Positions 1-7,557 of a DNA stretch of 64,000 nucleotides are shown here, piece by piece (within the stretch, counting starts at the first letter, position 1; each line of letters begins with the position of its first letter). Both the position numbers and the translations under genes were made by a program. The stretch lies in NCBI RefSeq assembly GCF_017873955.1, contig NZ_JAGGKS010000001.1, positions 496,001 to 560,000 on the forward strand, given 5' to 3'. This DNA is from Sedimentibacter acidaminivorans (GTDB lineage: Bacteria; Bacillota; Clostridia; Tissierellales; Sedimentibacteraceae). Below the pieces are notes generated by a model that was not told the origin of the DNA, did no database searches, and saw only the letters and a program-made list of their open reading frames with translations.

Positions 1-611
1 AGTCCTAAATCATGTGCTTGCTTTTTCATCGCTTCAACTGAATCGGCGCCAGCATTTAAAAGTGGGGCAAGCTCAGCGCCACTTTTACCTAGTAAGTCAT
101 TCGCTATTGCCGCTCTTTTGGTAGTATCTTCTACTCCTTGCAATGCAATAACAGTTTTTTCGAATATTTGCTCTTGCGTTAACCCTGCCATATCTTCATA
201 ACTCAAACCTAATTGACTAAATGCATCTGTAGCAACTTTGCCGCCTTTGCTAAGATCATCAACCTGATTGGTTAATGTCTTCATACCTGCTCCCATACTG
301 TCAATAGATGTTCCGTTTTGCGAGAGAATAAAATCCCATTCCTGAAAGCTTTTTCTGGACATTCCTAGTTTTTGGCTTAGTTTATCGATGTGGTCTCCTG
401 TTTCAGCAAATTTATTTGCCATTAATACTGCCGAACCGACAGTAGCCGTCGCTGCAGCTGCAATTCCAACAGCAAGTTTTGCTCCTGCTTTTATAGTGTT
501 TTTTATATTGCTTTGCATATTACTCAATTGCTTACTAGCATTTCCAAATGATTTTTTAACAGATGGGTCCATTTTTGCGCCTAATTGAAAAGCTATGTCA
601 AAATTTTTCAT
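1..611 (-). CDS. Phage tail tape measure protein (N-terminal part, cut by window edge)
   Basis: The ATG at 609-611 overlaps the TGA of the frameshifted chaperone frame (ATGA), and the frame stays open for 203 codons to the window edge. The N-terminus is followed by a hydrophobic Ala-rich segment (around residues 36-57, containing LAVGIAAAATATVG), typical of tape measure proteins. Its position directly after the tail assembly chaperones is the conserved place for this gene. Tape measure proteins set tail length and are threaded through the tube. The rest of the gene is left of the window. Confidence 0.88.
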   Translation of the reverse strand, partial: MKNFDIAFQLGAKMDPSVKKSFGNASKQLSNMQSNIKNTIKAGAKLAVGIAAAATATVGSAVLMANKFAETGDHIDKLSQKLGMSRKSFQEWDFILSQNGTSIDSMGAGMKTLTNQVDDLSKGGKVATDAFSQLGLSYEDMAGLTQEQIFEKTVIALQGVEDTTKRAAIANDLLGKSGAELAPLLNAGADSVEAMKKQAHDLG

Positions 612-1074
612 TTTTTATTTATCACCTGCCTAATTTCCTCAGCTACTTCAATAAGTTCAAAGATACCTAGGTCTAAATAATGTTCCATACTTGTGTAAGT
701 AGAAATAGAAAGACGAATACATACTTTTCTTAGTAATCGTCTGTTTATTTCTTTTAATATTTTTTGACCATCACATTTTATTAGACCTCGGTATTTAAAA
801 AACCCATGACTAAATTTTTCACCTTTAGTCCTTCTCTTATAGGCAAACTTTCAAAAAATTCTACCGGCAATTTAGCCACCTTAGAAGCAATAATGCACGA
901 ATAACCTGTCGTCATTTCATTCATAAGAGCTATTTGCCCGGAACTATTAAATATTTTATCTGCCTCAATTAAATCCCTAGTAGTTAGGTTTTCTATATTG
1001 GATAAATCTACTTCTTTATATTCACTACCTTCGAAATTATAAGGCTTTTTAAATGTAATTTTCATGTTACTCAT
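608..1074 (-). CDS. Tail assembly chaperone, long form made by -1 frameshift (155 aa)
   Basis: The 97-residue tail protein reads GGT TTT TTA near its end, giving the heptamer T TTT TTA at 796-802, a canonical X XXY YYZ slippery site. A -1 slip there continues into an open frame of 62 codons (from 796 down to 611, TGA at 608-610), giving a 93+62 residue fusion. The second frame has no start codon with a ribosome binding site and ends exactly on the tape measure ATG. This matches the gpE/gpE+E' (P2) and gpG/gpGT (lambda) chaperone pairs that load onto the tape measure protein. Frame, site and order are seen directly; that slipping happens is inferred. Confidence 0.82.
781..1074 (-). CDS. Phage tail assembly protein, short form (gp41/gpE-like)
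   Basis: This is a 97-residue protein with the small tail-assembly family pattern KITFKKPYNFEGSEYKEVDL near the N-terminus and the helical segment LTTRDLIEADKIF. The start overlaps the stop of the tube gene (TAATG), with AGGA just upstream. Its place between major tail tube and tape measure genes supports the role of a tail chaperone, and it carries the frameshift site near its 3' end. It should act in the cytoplasm during tail assembly and not be part of the virion. Confidence 0.8.
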   Translation of the reverse strand: MSNMKITFKKPYNFEGSEYKEVDLSNIENLTTRDLIEADKIFNSSGQIALMNEMTTGYSCIIASKVAKLPVEFFESLPIREGLKVKNLVMGFLNTEV

Positions 1075-1592
1075 TAAATCATCCTCCTAATTTCTCCAAG
1101 CAAGTCTACTCCATCAACAATGAATATGAAGTTTAATTTATCATATTCAAGCATTACTTTTCCATTTTCCTCTATCTTAATGTATAATACTTCAAGTACA
1201 TTCGTACTTTCGGTCATGCCACCTACAGATAATGTACCTAAATTAAGTCCTTTAGGTTGATATCTAATAGTTATCTTTAAAGGTCTATGTTGAGTCTTTC
1301 CTTGAGCAACATCATAACTTTGTTGCGCAGCTCTTAAAACCAAAGACTTTCCACTATTCTTCATAAATGAAAAAGACTTCTCCATTAATACTCTAAATAC
1401 AATTTCTATTGTTTGAGAAGAAAAGTGACCAGGTATTGCAGATTCATATTCCCCTGCTATTCCGGCTCCTGAAATTGTCTCAGTCATTGCTTCAAAGTTA
1501 GGCAGTGTTATCTCGCCTGAAATTCCTACAAGCTTGTCTGTATCATCATAAACATTATAATTAACTACTCTTTCTGGTATTGGGTTACTCAT
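1074..1592 (-). CDS. Phage major tail tube protein (FII family)
   Basis: This 172-residue protein resembles the P2 FII tail tube family: the opening IPERVVNYNVYDDTDKLVG, the early segment GEITLPNFEAMTETISGAGI, and a beta-rich body ending in LLGEIRRMI. It follows the sheath gene with 2 bases between them and overlaps the chaperone start. Tube subunits form the inner tube of a contractile tail, which the sheath drives through the envelope. Length and gene order fit the family well. Confidence 0.9.
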   Translation of the reverse strand: MSNPIPERVVNYNVYDDTDKLVGISGEITLPNFEAMTETISGAGIAGEYESAIPGHFSSQTIEIVFRVLMEKSFSFMKNSGKSLVLRAAQQSYDVAQGKTQHRPLKITIRYQPKGLNLGTLSVGGMTESTNVLEVLYIKIEENGKVMLEYDKLNFIFIVDGVDLLGEIRRMI

Positions 1593-1594
1593 TA

Positions 1595-3052
1595 TTATTC
1601 ACCTCCATATAATGCACTTTGTAGCATACTAGGATCAAATTCAAGAACATTTACAATGTTCTCAGCTGGTGGAAAAGCCGCTATTTTTTGAATGAATTGT
1701 ATTTGACCATTCAATATATTAGTTATTGGATTATCTTCTTGTCTAAACTCAATTTTAGCTCCAGCTATTTGTCCTCTTGCTTGGAATCCATTACCTCTGA
1801 TATTCTCACTATCTACAATACTTTCTATTAACCTATAGCTTGAAGGGTCATCTACCTTTTGAAAATATGTTAGAATAAATGTGTTACCCCACCAATCAAA
1901 TACTCTTCTTATTGGTATGAACCTATCTTTCGGATCTGTAGTACCTGGATATGCTGCTGTGTTATTGCCCCATGCTCTCCACCCGTTTACATTAATAGCC
2001 GTCATAATACCAGCACTGTTTAAAAAGTTTGCTTGTAATTGATCTAAATATACTTCGCTGTTATCAGCAAGTACTGTAGCTGTTATAGGTAAAGTTTTAT
2101 TGCTTGGTGATACATATGGTACATTATCATTTTGAGCGTCTGTATAAGCTGTAAGTGCCGCAATTATGCTACTAAACCAATATACCTTATCTCCTATTTT
2201 AACCTTTGGCCAACAAAGGATAGTTCTTTTGCTTGTATAAGCGTTAGTATTTTTCCAAGTTGGAGCATCTTGATAAGATTTTACCGTTGTACTATCTATA
2301 TCTAAGACATTCATACAGTTAAAACTGCCATTTATTGATTCGCTTTTAACATCAATAACTGAAGCAACTCCTGGTTTATGGCTATATCCAGGTGTTAATA
2401 TTAATCCAGGTACAATTCCTAATCTAGGATATACCTGCCCTATAAGTTCAAGACCTGTATATTTACCAGTAACAACATCATAACCACCGATAATATCTTC
2501 ATCATCCACAAGACTTGGGTCTAGTTTATTAAATTCAATTTTTAGTCCTGCAGTCTCTATAGGTATTAATCCCCCATCTATAATTGAAATAACAAGATAC
2601 CCGTCAGAATTAAATGCAGCTGTATAATCCACATCTTTAGTATAGGTTGTTACTCCTTCTGAATCCTTGACTACAACTGAACTCAATATTATTCCAAATG
2701 CATCTAATGTTCCTTCTTCATCTGTTAAAGTTAATGTTTCCGTATCTGCTACTTTATGTACTTCCGGATCTAAAACATTTATAAAAATAACTGGTGCAAC
2801 GCCTATTCGTCTAAAACTTGCATCCATCGCTTCACATAATGTGTAATTTTCCCAATCATCACTATAACCTAAATTTTCTATAGCTTCTGCCCATGAATAA
2901 GCTATTATTGGTTTGTTAACTGCACCTTGTAAATCTTTTGAAAGATTTATAGGAGCTGTTCCAACAATTACTTGAACTCCTGAATCAGACGTTACTGGAG
3001 GTATTATTGACGTTGGGTTTTCTTGAATGTATATTCCATGTTGATAAGACAT
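1595..3052 (-). CDS. Phage tail sheath protein
   Basis: The 485-residue protein starts with the sheath-type segment HGIYIQENPTSIIPPV and VIVGTAPI. It has the usual late motifs: WRAWGNNTAAYPG, then RRVFDWWGN and LNGQIQFIQKIAAFPPAENI. These are features of the FI/tail-sheath family of contractile tails. It sits immediately upstream of the tube gene, the normal order. This gene is the main evidence that the phage is a myophage. Confidence 0.95.
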   Translation of the reverse strand: MSYQHGIYIQENPTSIIPPVTSDSGVQVIVGTAPINLSKDLQGAVNKPIIAYSWAEAIENLGYSDDWENYTLCEAMDASFRRIGVAPVIFINVLDPEVHKVADTETLTLTDEEGTLDAFGIILSSVVVKDSEGVTTYTKDVDYTAAFNSDGYLVISIIDGGLIPIETAGLKIEFNKLDPSLVDDEDIIGGYDVVTGKYTGLELIGQVYPRLGIVPGLILTPGYSHKPGVASVIDVKSESINGSFNCMNVLDIDSTTVKSYQDAPTWKNTNAYTSKRTILCWPKVKIGDKVYWFSSIIAALTAYTDAQNDNVPYVSPSNKTLPITATVLADNSEVYLDQLQANFLNSAGIMTAINVNGWRAWGNNTAAYPGTTDPKDRFIPIRRVFDWWGNTFILTYFQKVDDPSSYRLIESIVDSENIRGNGFQARGQIAGAKIEFRQEDNPITNILNGQIQFIQKIAAFPPAENIVNVLEFDPSMLQSALYGGE

Positions 3053-3055
3053 TTA

Positions 3056-3307
3056 TTACCCCTCCTTTTGGAATTTTAATATATTTTGATATAACTGATT
3101 TTCTTTACTACCTTGATTTCTTAATTTTTCCCTTGTTATTGCTAACTTGCTTATTGGAACAAATAACTTGCTTATAGACGGGCATTTTTCCATTTCTTTA
3201 TCTATATATGGTGGAATTCCATTCTTGTAAATAGAAAATTGCTGTAATCTTCCCGCAAAGCTTGGTCCACAATAAACTAATGTTTCAATATTTTTCTTTT
3301 TACTCAT
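3056..3307 (-). CDS. Small phage protein upstream of sheath, function unknown
   Basis: An 83-residue basic protein lies between the tail terminator-like gene and the sheath. Its start overlaps the previous stop by 4 bases (ATGA), indicating translational coupling. No motif was recognised. Small proteins at this place in contractile tail modules are usually tail assembly factors, but that is inferred only from position. Confidence 0.7.
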   Translation of the reverse strand: MSKKKNIETLVYCGPSFAGRLQQFSIYKNGIPPYIDKEMEKCPSISKLFVPISKLAITREKLRNQGSKENQLYQNILKFQKEG

Positions 3308-3777
3308 ATTAAATTTTCCACATCCTCTCTAATATAACTCGGAGTTTTCCAGTTTGTCTCTAGTCCTGCAAAGAAATAAGGGTCTGCATCTTCATCGTTA
3401 TAAGCCCAATTAATAGGTAAGGTTAGTTCATATCTTCCACCTATAGTTGGTCTTTTTTTAAGGCTTTCCATTATCTTATTTGCTACAGTAAGCGCATCTT
3501 TATATCCTTGGTTATTACTATCTCTTTCAACAACTCCAATTATAAATTGAATGATAGCACTACTAGCTTCTGTTTCATTGATTTCACTTCCGTTTGCTAT
3601 TCGGATAATAATACAAGGATAAGGATCATTATCATCTTCACTTTTTCTATGGTTCGGTAAATGCTGCGGAAAAAAACTTAATGGTACCATTTCATTCTTT
3701 ATATTTTTTAAACGTATATTTGAAAATTCTTCTTTCATGCGTGATACTAAAGCATCTTGTAAGTCAAGAGGAATCAT
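3304..3777 (-). CDS. Probable tail terminator/completion protein
   Basis: The 157-residue protein starts with a helix (LDLQDALVSRMKEEF), then a Pro-rich loop and DPYPCIIIRI, followed by beta strands (IIQFIIGVVERDSNNQGY) and a helix with DALTVANKIMESL. This layout is common in the gpU-like tail terminator families of Firmicute phages. It lies between the gpZ-like gene and the sheath, the expected place. The assignment rests on fold-like pattern and context, not on a catalytic motif. Confidence 0.55.
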   Translation of the reverse strand: MIPLDLQDALVSRMKEEFSNIRLKNIKNEMVPLSFFPQHLPNHRKSEDDNDPYPCIIIRIANGSEINETEASSAIIQFIIGVVERDSNNQGYKDALTVANKIMESLKKRPTIGGRYELTLPINWAYNDEDADPYFFAGLETNWKTPSYIREDVENLI

Positions 3778-3778
3778 T

Positions 3779-4342
3779 TTAACCTCTCCCTTTTTCTAAA
3801 ATTCTATCAATTTCATGTTCTAGTCTTTTATTAAATGTTTCATGACCTTCTGTTTCGATTATTTCTTTAACATTTTCATTTTCTAACATTTGTGGTACTG
3901 ATGGTCCAAATAACTTTTTAATAGGCAGCCGTGATTTAGATGAACGTTGAAATACTTTTTTACCGCTTACATCAGCAACAAAAGCACCCATTACAGTTTT
4001 CAAACCATCTTTTTTAACTCCAATTTTTATTTGACTTTTACGTTTAGGATTAACTGTCATTGGAGATACCTTGAACCTGTCTAATGGAACTGATCTACCA
4101 CTTGATTTTACTTCAGCTCTTAAACTTCCTTTAGTTGCTTTTGTTTTTGCTAATGTTTCGCCGATGTCTTGAGACTTAATATTATATTCTTTTCTAACTT
4201 CTTTTTTGATGTTTGAATTAACATTAGTAGCAGCCCTGTTTAAAGCATTAGAAATGGCTCCTGGTGCTCGTTTGTGAAATCCTCCAAGTTTATCCTGAAC
4301 GTCATTAATCATTCTTTCGTCAACATCTATAGTTATGTTCAT
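3779..4342 (-). CDS. Minor tail protein Z-like (tail completion)
   Basis: This 187-residue, strongly basic protein has the pattern of the lambda gpZ family: an N-terminal helical segment with PGAISNALNRAATNV, followed by KKEVRKEYNIKSQDIGETL and a Lys/Arg-rich beta region. gpZ-like proteins finish the head-proximal tip of the tail so it can join the head. The start overlaps the upstream connector stop by 4 bases, and the neighbours are the connector and the tail terminator. Confidence 0.75.
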   Translation of the reverse strand: MNITIDVDERMINDVQDKLGGFHKRAPGAISNALNRAATNVNSNIKKEVRKEYNIKSQDIGETLAKTKATKGSLRAEVKSSGRSVPLDRFKVSPMTVNPKRKSQIKIGVKKDGLKTVMGAFVADVSGKKVFQRSSKSRLPIKKLFGPSVPQMLENENVKEIIETEGHETFNKRLEHEIDRILEKGRG

Positions 4343-4656
4343 GACCTAGCAACTCCTATGGCTATCGTATAAAGACCTTCATCATATTGAATGTTGTTAA
4401 TATAGTAAAGTTTTTCGTTGAAGAGTATGTCATGACCAACAAACGGACTAAATTTTAAGTCGTTTTTCTTAACATGAAAGAGGAGCTCACTATTAGCAAG
4501 CCCCTCTCCCCCATTACTAAGCTGTAATTCTTTTAATAAGTCACTATCCATAACGATATTTGTTTTAGTCCCATCTATGGTTATTTCTTCAGCAAATTCA
4601 TTAGAATTAAAAAACACATTGTCAATATCAGCTGCTATTACATCTTTAAAATTCAT
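4339..4656 (-). CDS. Head-tail joining protein (gpFII-like)
   Basis: The 105-residue protein begins MNFKDVIAADIDNVFFN and contains the beta-strand pair FSPFVGHDILFNEKLYYINNI, as in the small gpFII/attachment proteins. It lies between the capsid block and the gpZ-like protein, which is the lambda order. It should form the ring on which the finished tail docks. Size and place fit; sequence similarity is judged by eye only. Confidence 0.65.
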   Translation of the reverse strand: MNFKDVIAADIDNVFFNSNEFAEEITIDGTKTNIVMDSDLLKELQLSNGGEGLANSELLFHVKKNDLKFSPFVGHDILFNEKLYYINNIQYDEGLYTIAIGVARS

Positions 4657-4658
4657 TT

Positions 4659-5072
4659 TTATTCTTCCTCTACCAAGTCAAATATGGCTTCAGCTTTATT
4701 TTGTTCAATGATAAGAGAAATAAGATTGGCTTTTGATATATTACCGGCAAATTCTAAGCCGACTTTTTTAGCTGCATCTTTCAATTCGTTATAATTAAAT
4801 AACTTTTCAATCTCTGCAGCTGCTTGTTCCGGAGTTAATTCAATTGTGTCTGGATTATTTCCGTCGTCAGTTGAATTAACATTACCACCATCGGTATTTA
4901 GGTTTTTATTTTCACCATCTTCATTATCTGATGGTGTATGAATAATTTCAGGAAAAAAAGCGACTCCTAAATTAACGAGTCGCTCCGCATCCTTTTCATT
5001 TAATTCAATTCTATCATTAGCAACATATTCTTTACGATTATGCCTAATATTTTCTTTAGCAATTACTATCAT
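4659..5072 (-). CDS. Phage structural-region protein with C-terminal HeH/LEM-like fold
   Basis: The start chosen is the ATG at 5070-5072, preceded by AGGAGGTATACT; a longer frame upstream lacks a ribosome binding site and would overlap the capsid gene. The 137-residue product opens with a short basic domain (MIVIAKENIRHNRKEYVAND) common in head-tail region proteins. A low-complexity acidic Asn/Asp linker follows (about residues 48-75). The C-terminal helical domain (FNYNELKDAAKKVGLEFAG, then ISKANLISLI) resembles HeH/LEM or Rho-N type modules. Function is unknown; position after the capsid gene suggests a connector. Confidence 0.7.
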   Translation of the reverse strand: MIVIAKENIRHNRKEYVANDRIELNEKDAERLVNLGVAFFPEIIHTPSDNEDGENKNLNTDGGNVNSTDDGNNPDTIELTPEQAAAEIEKLFNYNELKDAAKKVGLEFAGNISKANLISLIIEQNKAEAIFDLVEEE

Positions 5073-5082
5073 AGTATACCTC

Positions 5083-6144
5083 CTACAGAACTTTAGCAAT
5101 GTACCACGCATCAACCTCATGAGGTACAGGTAAAGGACTGCTATTCAGTTGTAAAATTCTTGAAGCAGGATCTTTCTTGATCCATGAATCAGGAATTCTA
5201 GAACCTTCATAAGTCACAAAGTTGTTTGTACCCTGGTCTGTTAATGTTACAGCTCCATACAAGAAGTCTGAACGTGCACCGGATGAGCCTAACATAACAG
5301 TTCCAGCTGGAACCATAGGTAATTCCGTCTCAGTATCTTCGTCAAAATACCATTCGTTGTAAGAATAAATATCAAGGCCGAGTTTTGAAATAGCTCCTAT
5401 ATATGTTACTCCATTTGGTAAAACCGAAGGATTAATTTGTCCTAAAACAATTCTTCTATTGTCTAAAACTTCTGTTACAGCTGGATGTCTTGTAAATGCT
5501 CTTACTACATCCGCTGACATAATAACTCTATCAGGATTAACGCCAGATGACTTAATAACTGCATCTCTCCATGTTTCTAAATCATCTATAGGATTACTCT
5601 CATATTCTCCAGTTATTTCATCCTTTGCATGATTGCTCCATAATTCTGTACCGCTTAAAGTAGTTTTATTAGTAAAATCAAAATCCATTGTAGCATTTAC
5701 ACCTTCACCGATTATATCAACTTTTCCAGTAAACAGTATTTGAGCTGCCATCCATTCTTCTCTTCTTGTAATAGCTTCATCTAATTCAGTTAAGTCTCTA
5801 GCTATAAGTTCTGCAGCTCTTTCATCCGGACTTTTTACTGAATATATATTCTCACCCATTGAGCGCTTATTTATGTCATCACCAGTTATGATTCTTTGTG
5901 GTTTAATCATTGCAGGTTTAAAAGATTTAGTAGTAAATCCTTGCCTGTCCATTACTTTACCTGGCATTCTAGGTGATACAAAAGGAGCCATCTTTCTTCT
6001 GCCTTTGTAATAATCAACATCTACATTTTCAGTTATAAATGTTCTAGAGTTGGCGAAAAAAGTGTCCTTTAAAAATGTTTGTGCAGGCATCATCATTTCT
6101 ATTGCCTGAAGCATTGTTCTAGTATTGTATAAATCTAATGGCAT
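5083..6144 (-). CDS. Major capsid protein (lambda gpE family)
   Basis: The 353-residue protein is of the gpE family by length and motifs: early FLKDTFFANSRTFITENVDVD, then KGRRKMAPFVSPRMPGKVM, FKPAMIKPQRIITGDD, and late GTVMLGSSGARSDFLYG and DSWIKKDPASRILQLNSSPL. It follows the decoration protein gene with a good ribosome binding site (GGGAGGATAAAATATATG). It builds the icosahedral shell, assembled on the scaffold encoded inside the protease gene. Confidence 0.95.
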   Translation of the reverse strand: MPLDLYNTRTMLQAIEMMMPAQTFLKDTFFANSRTFITENVDVDYYKGRRKMAPFVSPRMPGKVMDRQGFTTKSFKPAMIKPQRIITGDDINKRSMGENIYSVKSPDERAAELIARDLTELDEAITRREEWMAAQILFTGKVDIIGEGVNATMDFDFTNKTTLSGTELWSNHAKDEITGEYESNPIDDLETWRDAVIKSSGVNPDRVIMSADVVRAFTRHPAVTEVLDNRRIVLGQINPSVLPNGVTYIGAISKLGLDIYSYNEWYFDEDTETELPMVPAGTVMLGSSGARSDFLYGAVTLTDQGTNNFVTYEGSRIPDSWIKKDPASRILQLNSSPLPVPHEVDAWYIAKVL

Positions 6145-6162
6145 ATATTTTATCCTCCCTTA

Positions 6163-6510
6163 TTATGCTTTCTGATTTTGTTTCAAAAATATTCCGATAT
6201 TTCTTAATGCAAGTCTGTGAGTATCAGCTGTATCAGTTCCACCGAATGTTATAGCATCTTCATTGAACTCACCTGTCAAATATAAAACTGCTGGGTCTCC
6301 ATCAGCCGCAACATCATCAGCCAAAATTCCATAAGGATCTTTTGAGCCATCTACTGCAGCAGAATCAACCGCTTTAATTTTACCAGAAGCTGTAATCTTA
6401 CCAACAACTGTACCTCTAACCATTGTTGCTCCCGCCATAGCGCTTTCTATCACAACTTCAGCGTCGCCAGCAAATAGCTTGTCATAGTTAAATGTTCCTA
6501 AAGTAGTCAT
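6163..6510 (-). CDS. Head decoration protein (lambda gpD family)
   Basis: This 115-residue protein has the gpD-family pattern: a short N-terminal arm, GTVVGKITASGKIKAVDS, GILADDVAADGDPAVLYLTGEF and the end LALRNIGIFLKQNQ. Length matches gpD. It lies between protease/scaffold and major capsid genes exactly as in lambda (C, Nu3, D, E). Decoration proteins form trimeric spikes that strengthen the expanded shell. It overlaps the protease stop by one base. Confidence 0.9.
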   Translation of the reverse strand: MTTLGTFNYDKLFAGDAEVVIESAMAGATMVRGTVVGKITASGKIKAVDSAAVDGSKDPYGILADDVAADGDPAVLYLTGEFNEDAITFGGTDTADTHRLALRNIGIFLKQNQKA

Positions 6511-6893
6511 TATTTAGTGCCTCCTTTTTCTCTTTTTTTATTTGCAAACTTAGCAATTAATGAAGCTCCCTCTTTTTCGTCTGTTTCTTTTGAATTTCCT
6601 TCAGGAGCCTCAGAGCCTTCGATACCATTAAGTTCTTCAGCATCTTTTTTAGTAGCTTCTAAATGGTCATTTCCAACTTTCTTTTGAGCTTTCAAAATAT
6701 TTACTGCAAGAGTTTCAGCATTTTCCTTTGTATCGAATTTAGCTTTATTAACTAAATCTTCAAAACCCGGTACTCCTAAATCCTCAATTTCTTTGATACG
6801 CGCATTTTCAACTTTTACACCTTCGGCGTATCCTTCTTTCTTGATTTGATCATACAAATCGGGATGTTTTTCTTTTAATTCTTCTAAATTCAT
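6510..6893 (-). CDS. Nested scaffolding protein from internal start
   Basis: An ATG at 6891-6893, in frame with the protease gene, is preceded by AAGGAG (6903-6908) with 9 bases spacing, an excellent ribosome binding site. It would give 127 residues consisting only of the helical C-terminal part. Lambda makes Nu3 from an internal start in gene C in the same way. The ribosome binding site is seen directly; use of it is inferred. Confidence 0.72.
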   Translation of the reverse strand: MNLEELKEKHPDLYDQIKKEGYAEGVKVENARIKEIEDLGVPGFEDLVNKAKFDTKENAETLAVNILKAQKKVGNDHLEATKKDAEELNGIEGSEAPEGNSKETDEKEGASLIAKFANKKREKGGTK

Positions 6894-7553
6894 TACGTTA
6901 TTCTCCTTATTCTTTGGATTTTTAATAATTTCCGTGTTGATTTTGTTTTTAAATTCATTCCTCATCTTGTTAATAACATTTAAAGGAATCATTTGTGAAT
7001 TGCTTGAGCTTGCTACAAGCTTTTGATTATCATCAAACATGATTTCATCAACAAATTTTTTCTCTAGAGCTTGTTGTGCATTAAACCATGATTCTTGATC
7101 CATGAGGTCCAATAATTCATCTTTAGTCATACCGGTTTTAAGGATATAAGCATTAGCAATTGATGTATTATAGTTCTTTAATACAGTAGCCTCATGCTGT
7201 AGGTCTCTATAATCACCCGAAGCGTAACTTGATACATTGTGTATCATAATTTGCGCTGTAGGTGATATAATCAATTTACCACAAGCCATAGCTATTACTG
7301 AAGCTGCGCTTGCCGCAAGTCCCATAATTTTCCCTATGGTTTTTCCTGAGTATGCTTTAATAATTGTATAGATTTCTGAACCAGAATAAACATCACCGCC
7401 ACCTGAGTTGATTTCAATTTCCAAATCCTCTCCATTAGCTTTTTCTAGTTGATCTTCTATATCTTTAGGACAAGTTGAGTCAACTTCAAACCAATCATAA
7501 ATCCACTTATAATCATTAGGTATGATTACACCTTTAATTTTAATTCTTGCCAA
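6510..7553 (-). CDS. Head maturation protease, ClpP-like, with C-terminal scaffold domain
   Basis: Residues 1 to about 175 form a ClpP/S49-like serine protease: EINSGGGDVYSGSEIY, then GLAASAASVIAMACG with the probable nucleophile Ser, then AQIMIHNVSS with the probable catalytic His. The remaining 170 residues are helical and charged (LKEKHPDLYDQIKKEGY and beyond), as expected of a scaffold. An internal start makes the scaffold separately (see 6510-6893). The protein should cleave scaffold and capsid components during prohead maturation. Confidence 0.92.
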   Translation of the reverse strand: MARIKIKGVIIPNDYKWIYDWFEVDSTCPKDIEDQLEKANGEDLEIEINSGGGDVYSGSEIYTIIKAYSGKTIGKIMGLAASAASVIAMACGKLIISPTAQIMIHNVSSYASGDYRDLQHEATVLKNYNTSIANAYILKTGMTKDELLDLMDQESWFNAQQALEKKFVDEIMFDDNQKLVASSSNSQMIPLNVINKMRNEFKNKINTEIIKNPKNKENNVMNLEELKEKHPDLYDQIKKEGYAEGVKVENARIKEIEDLGVPGFEDLVNKAKFDTKENAETLAVNILKAQKKVGNDHLEATKKDAEELNGIEGSEAPEGNSKETDEKEGASLIAKFANKKREKGGTK

Positions 7554-7557
7554 TTTT

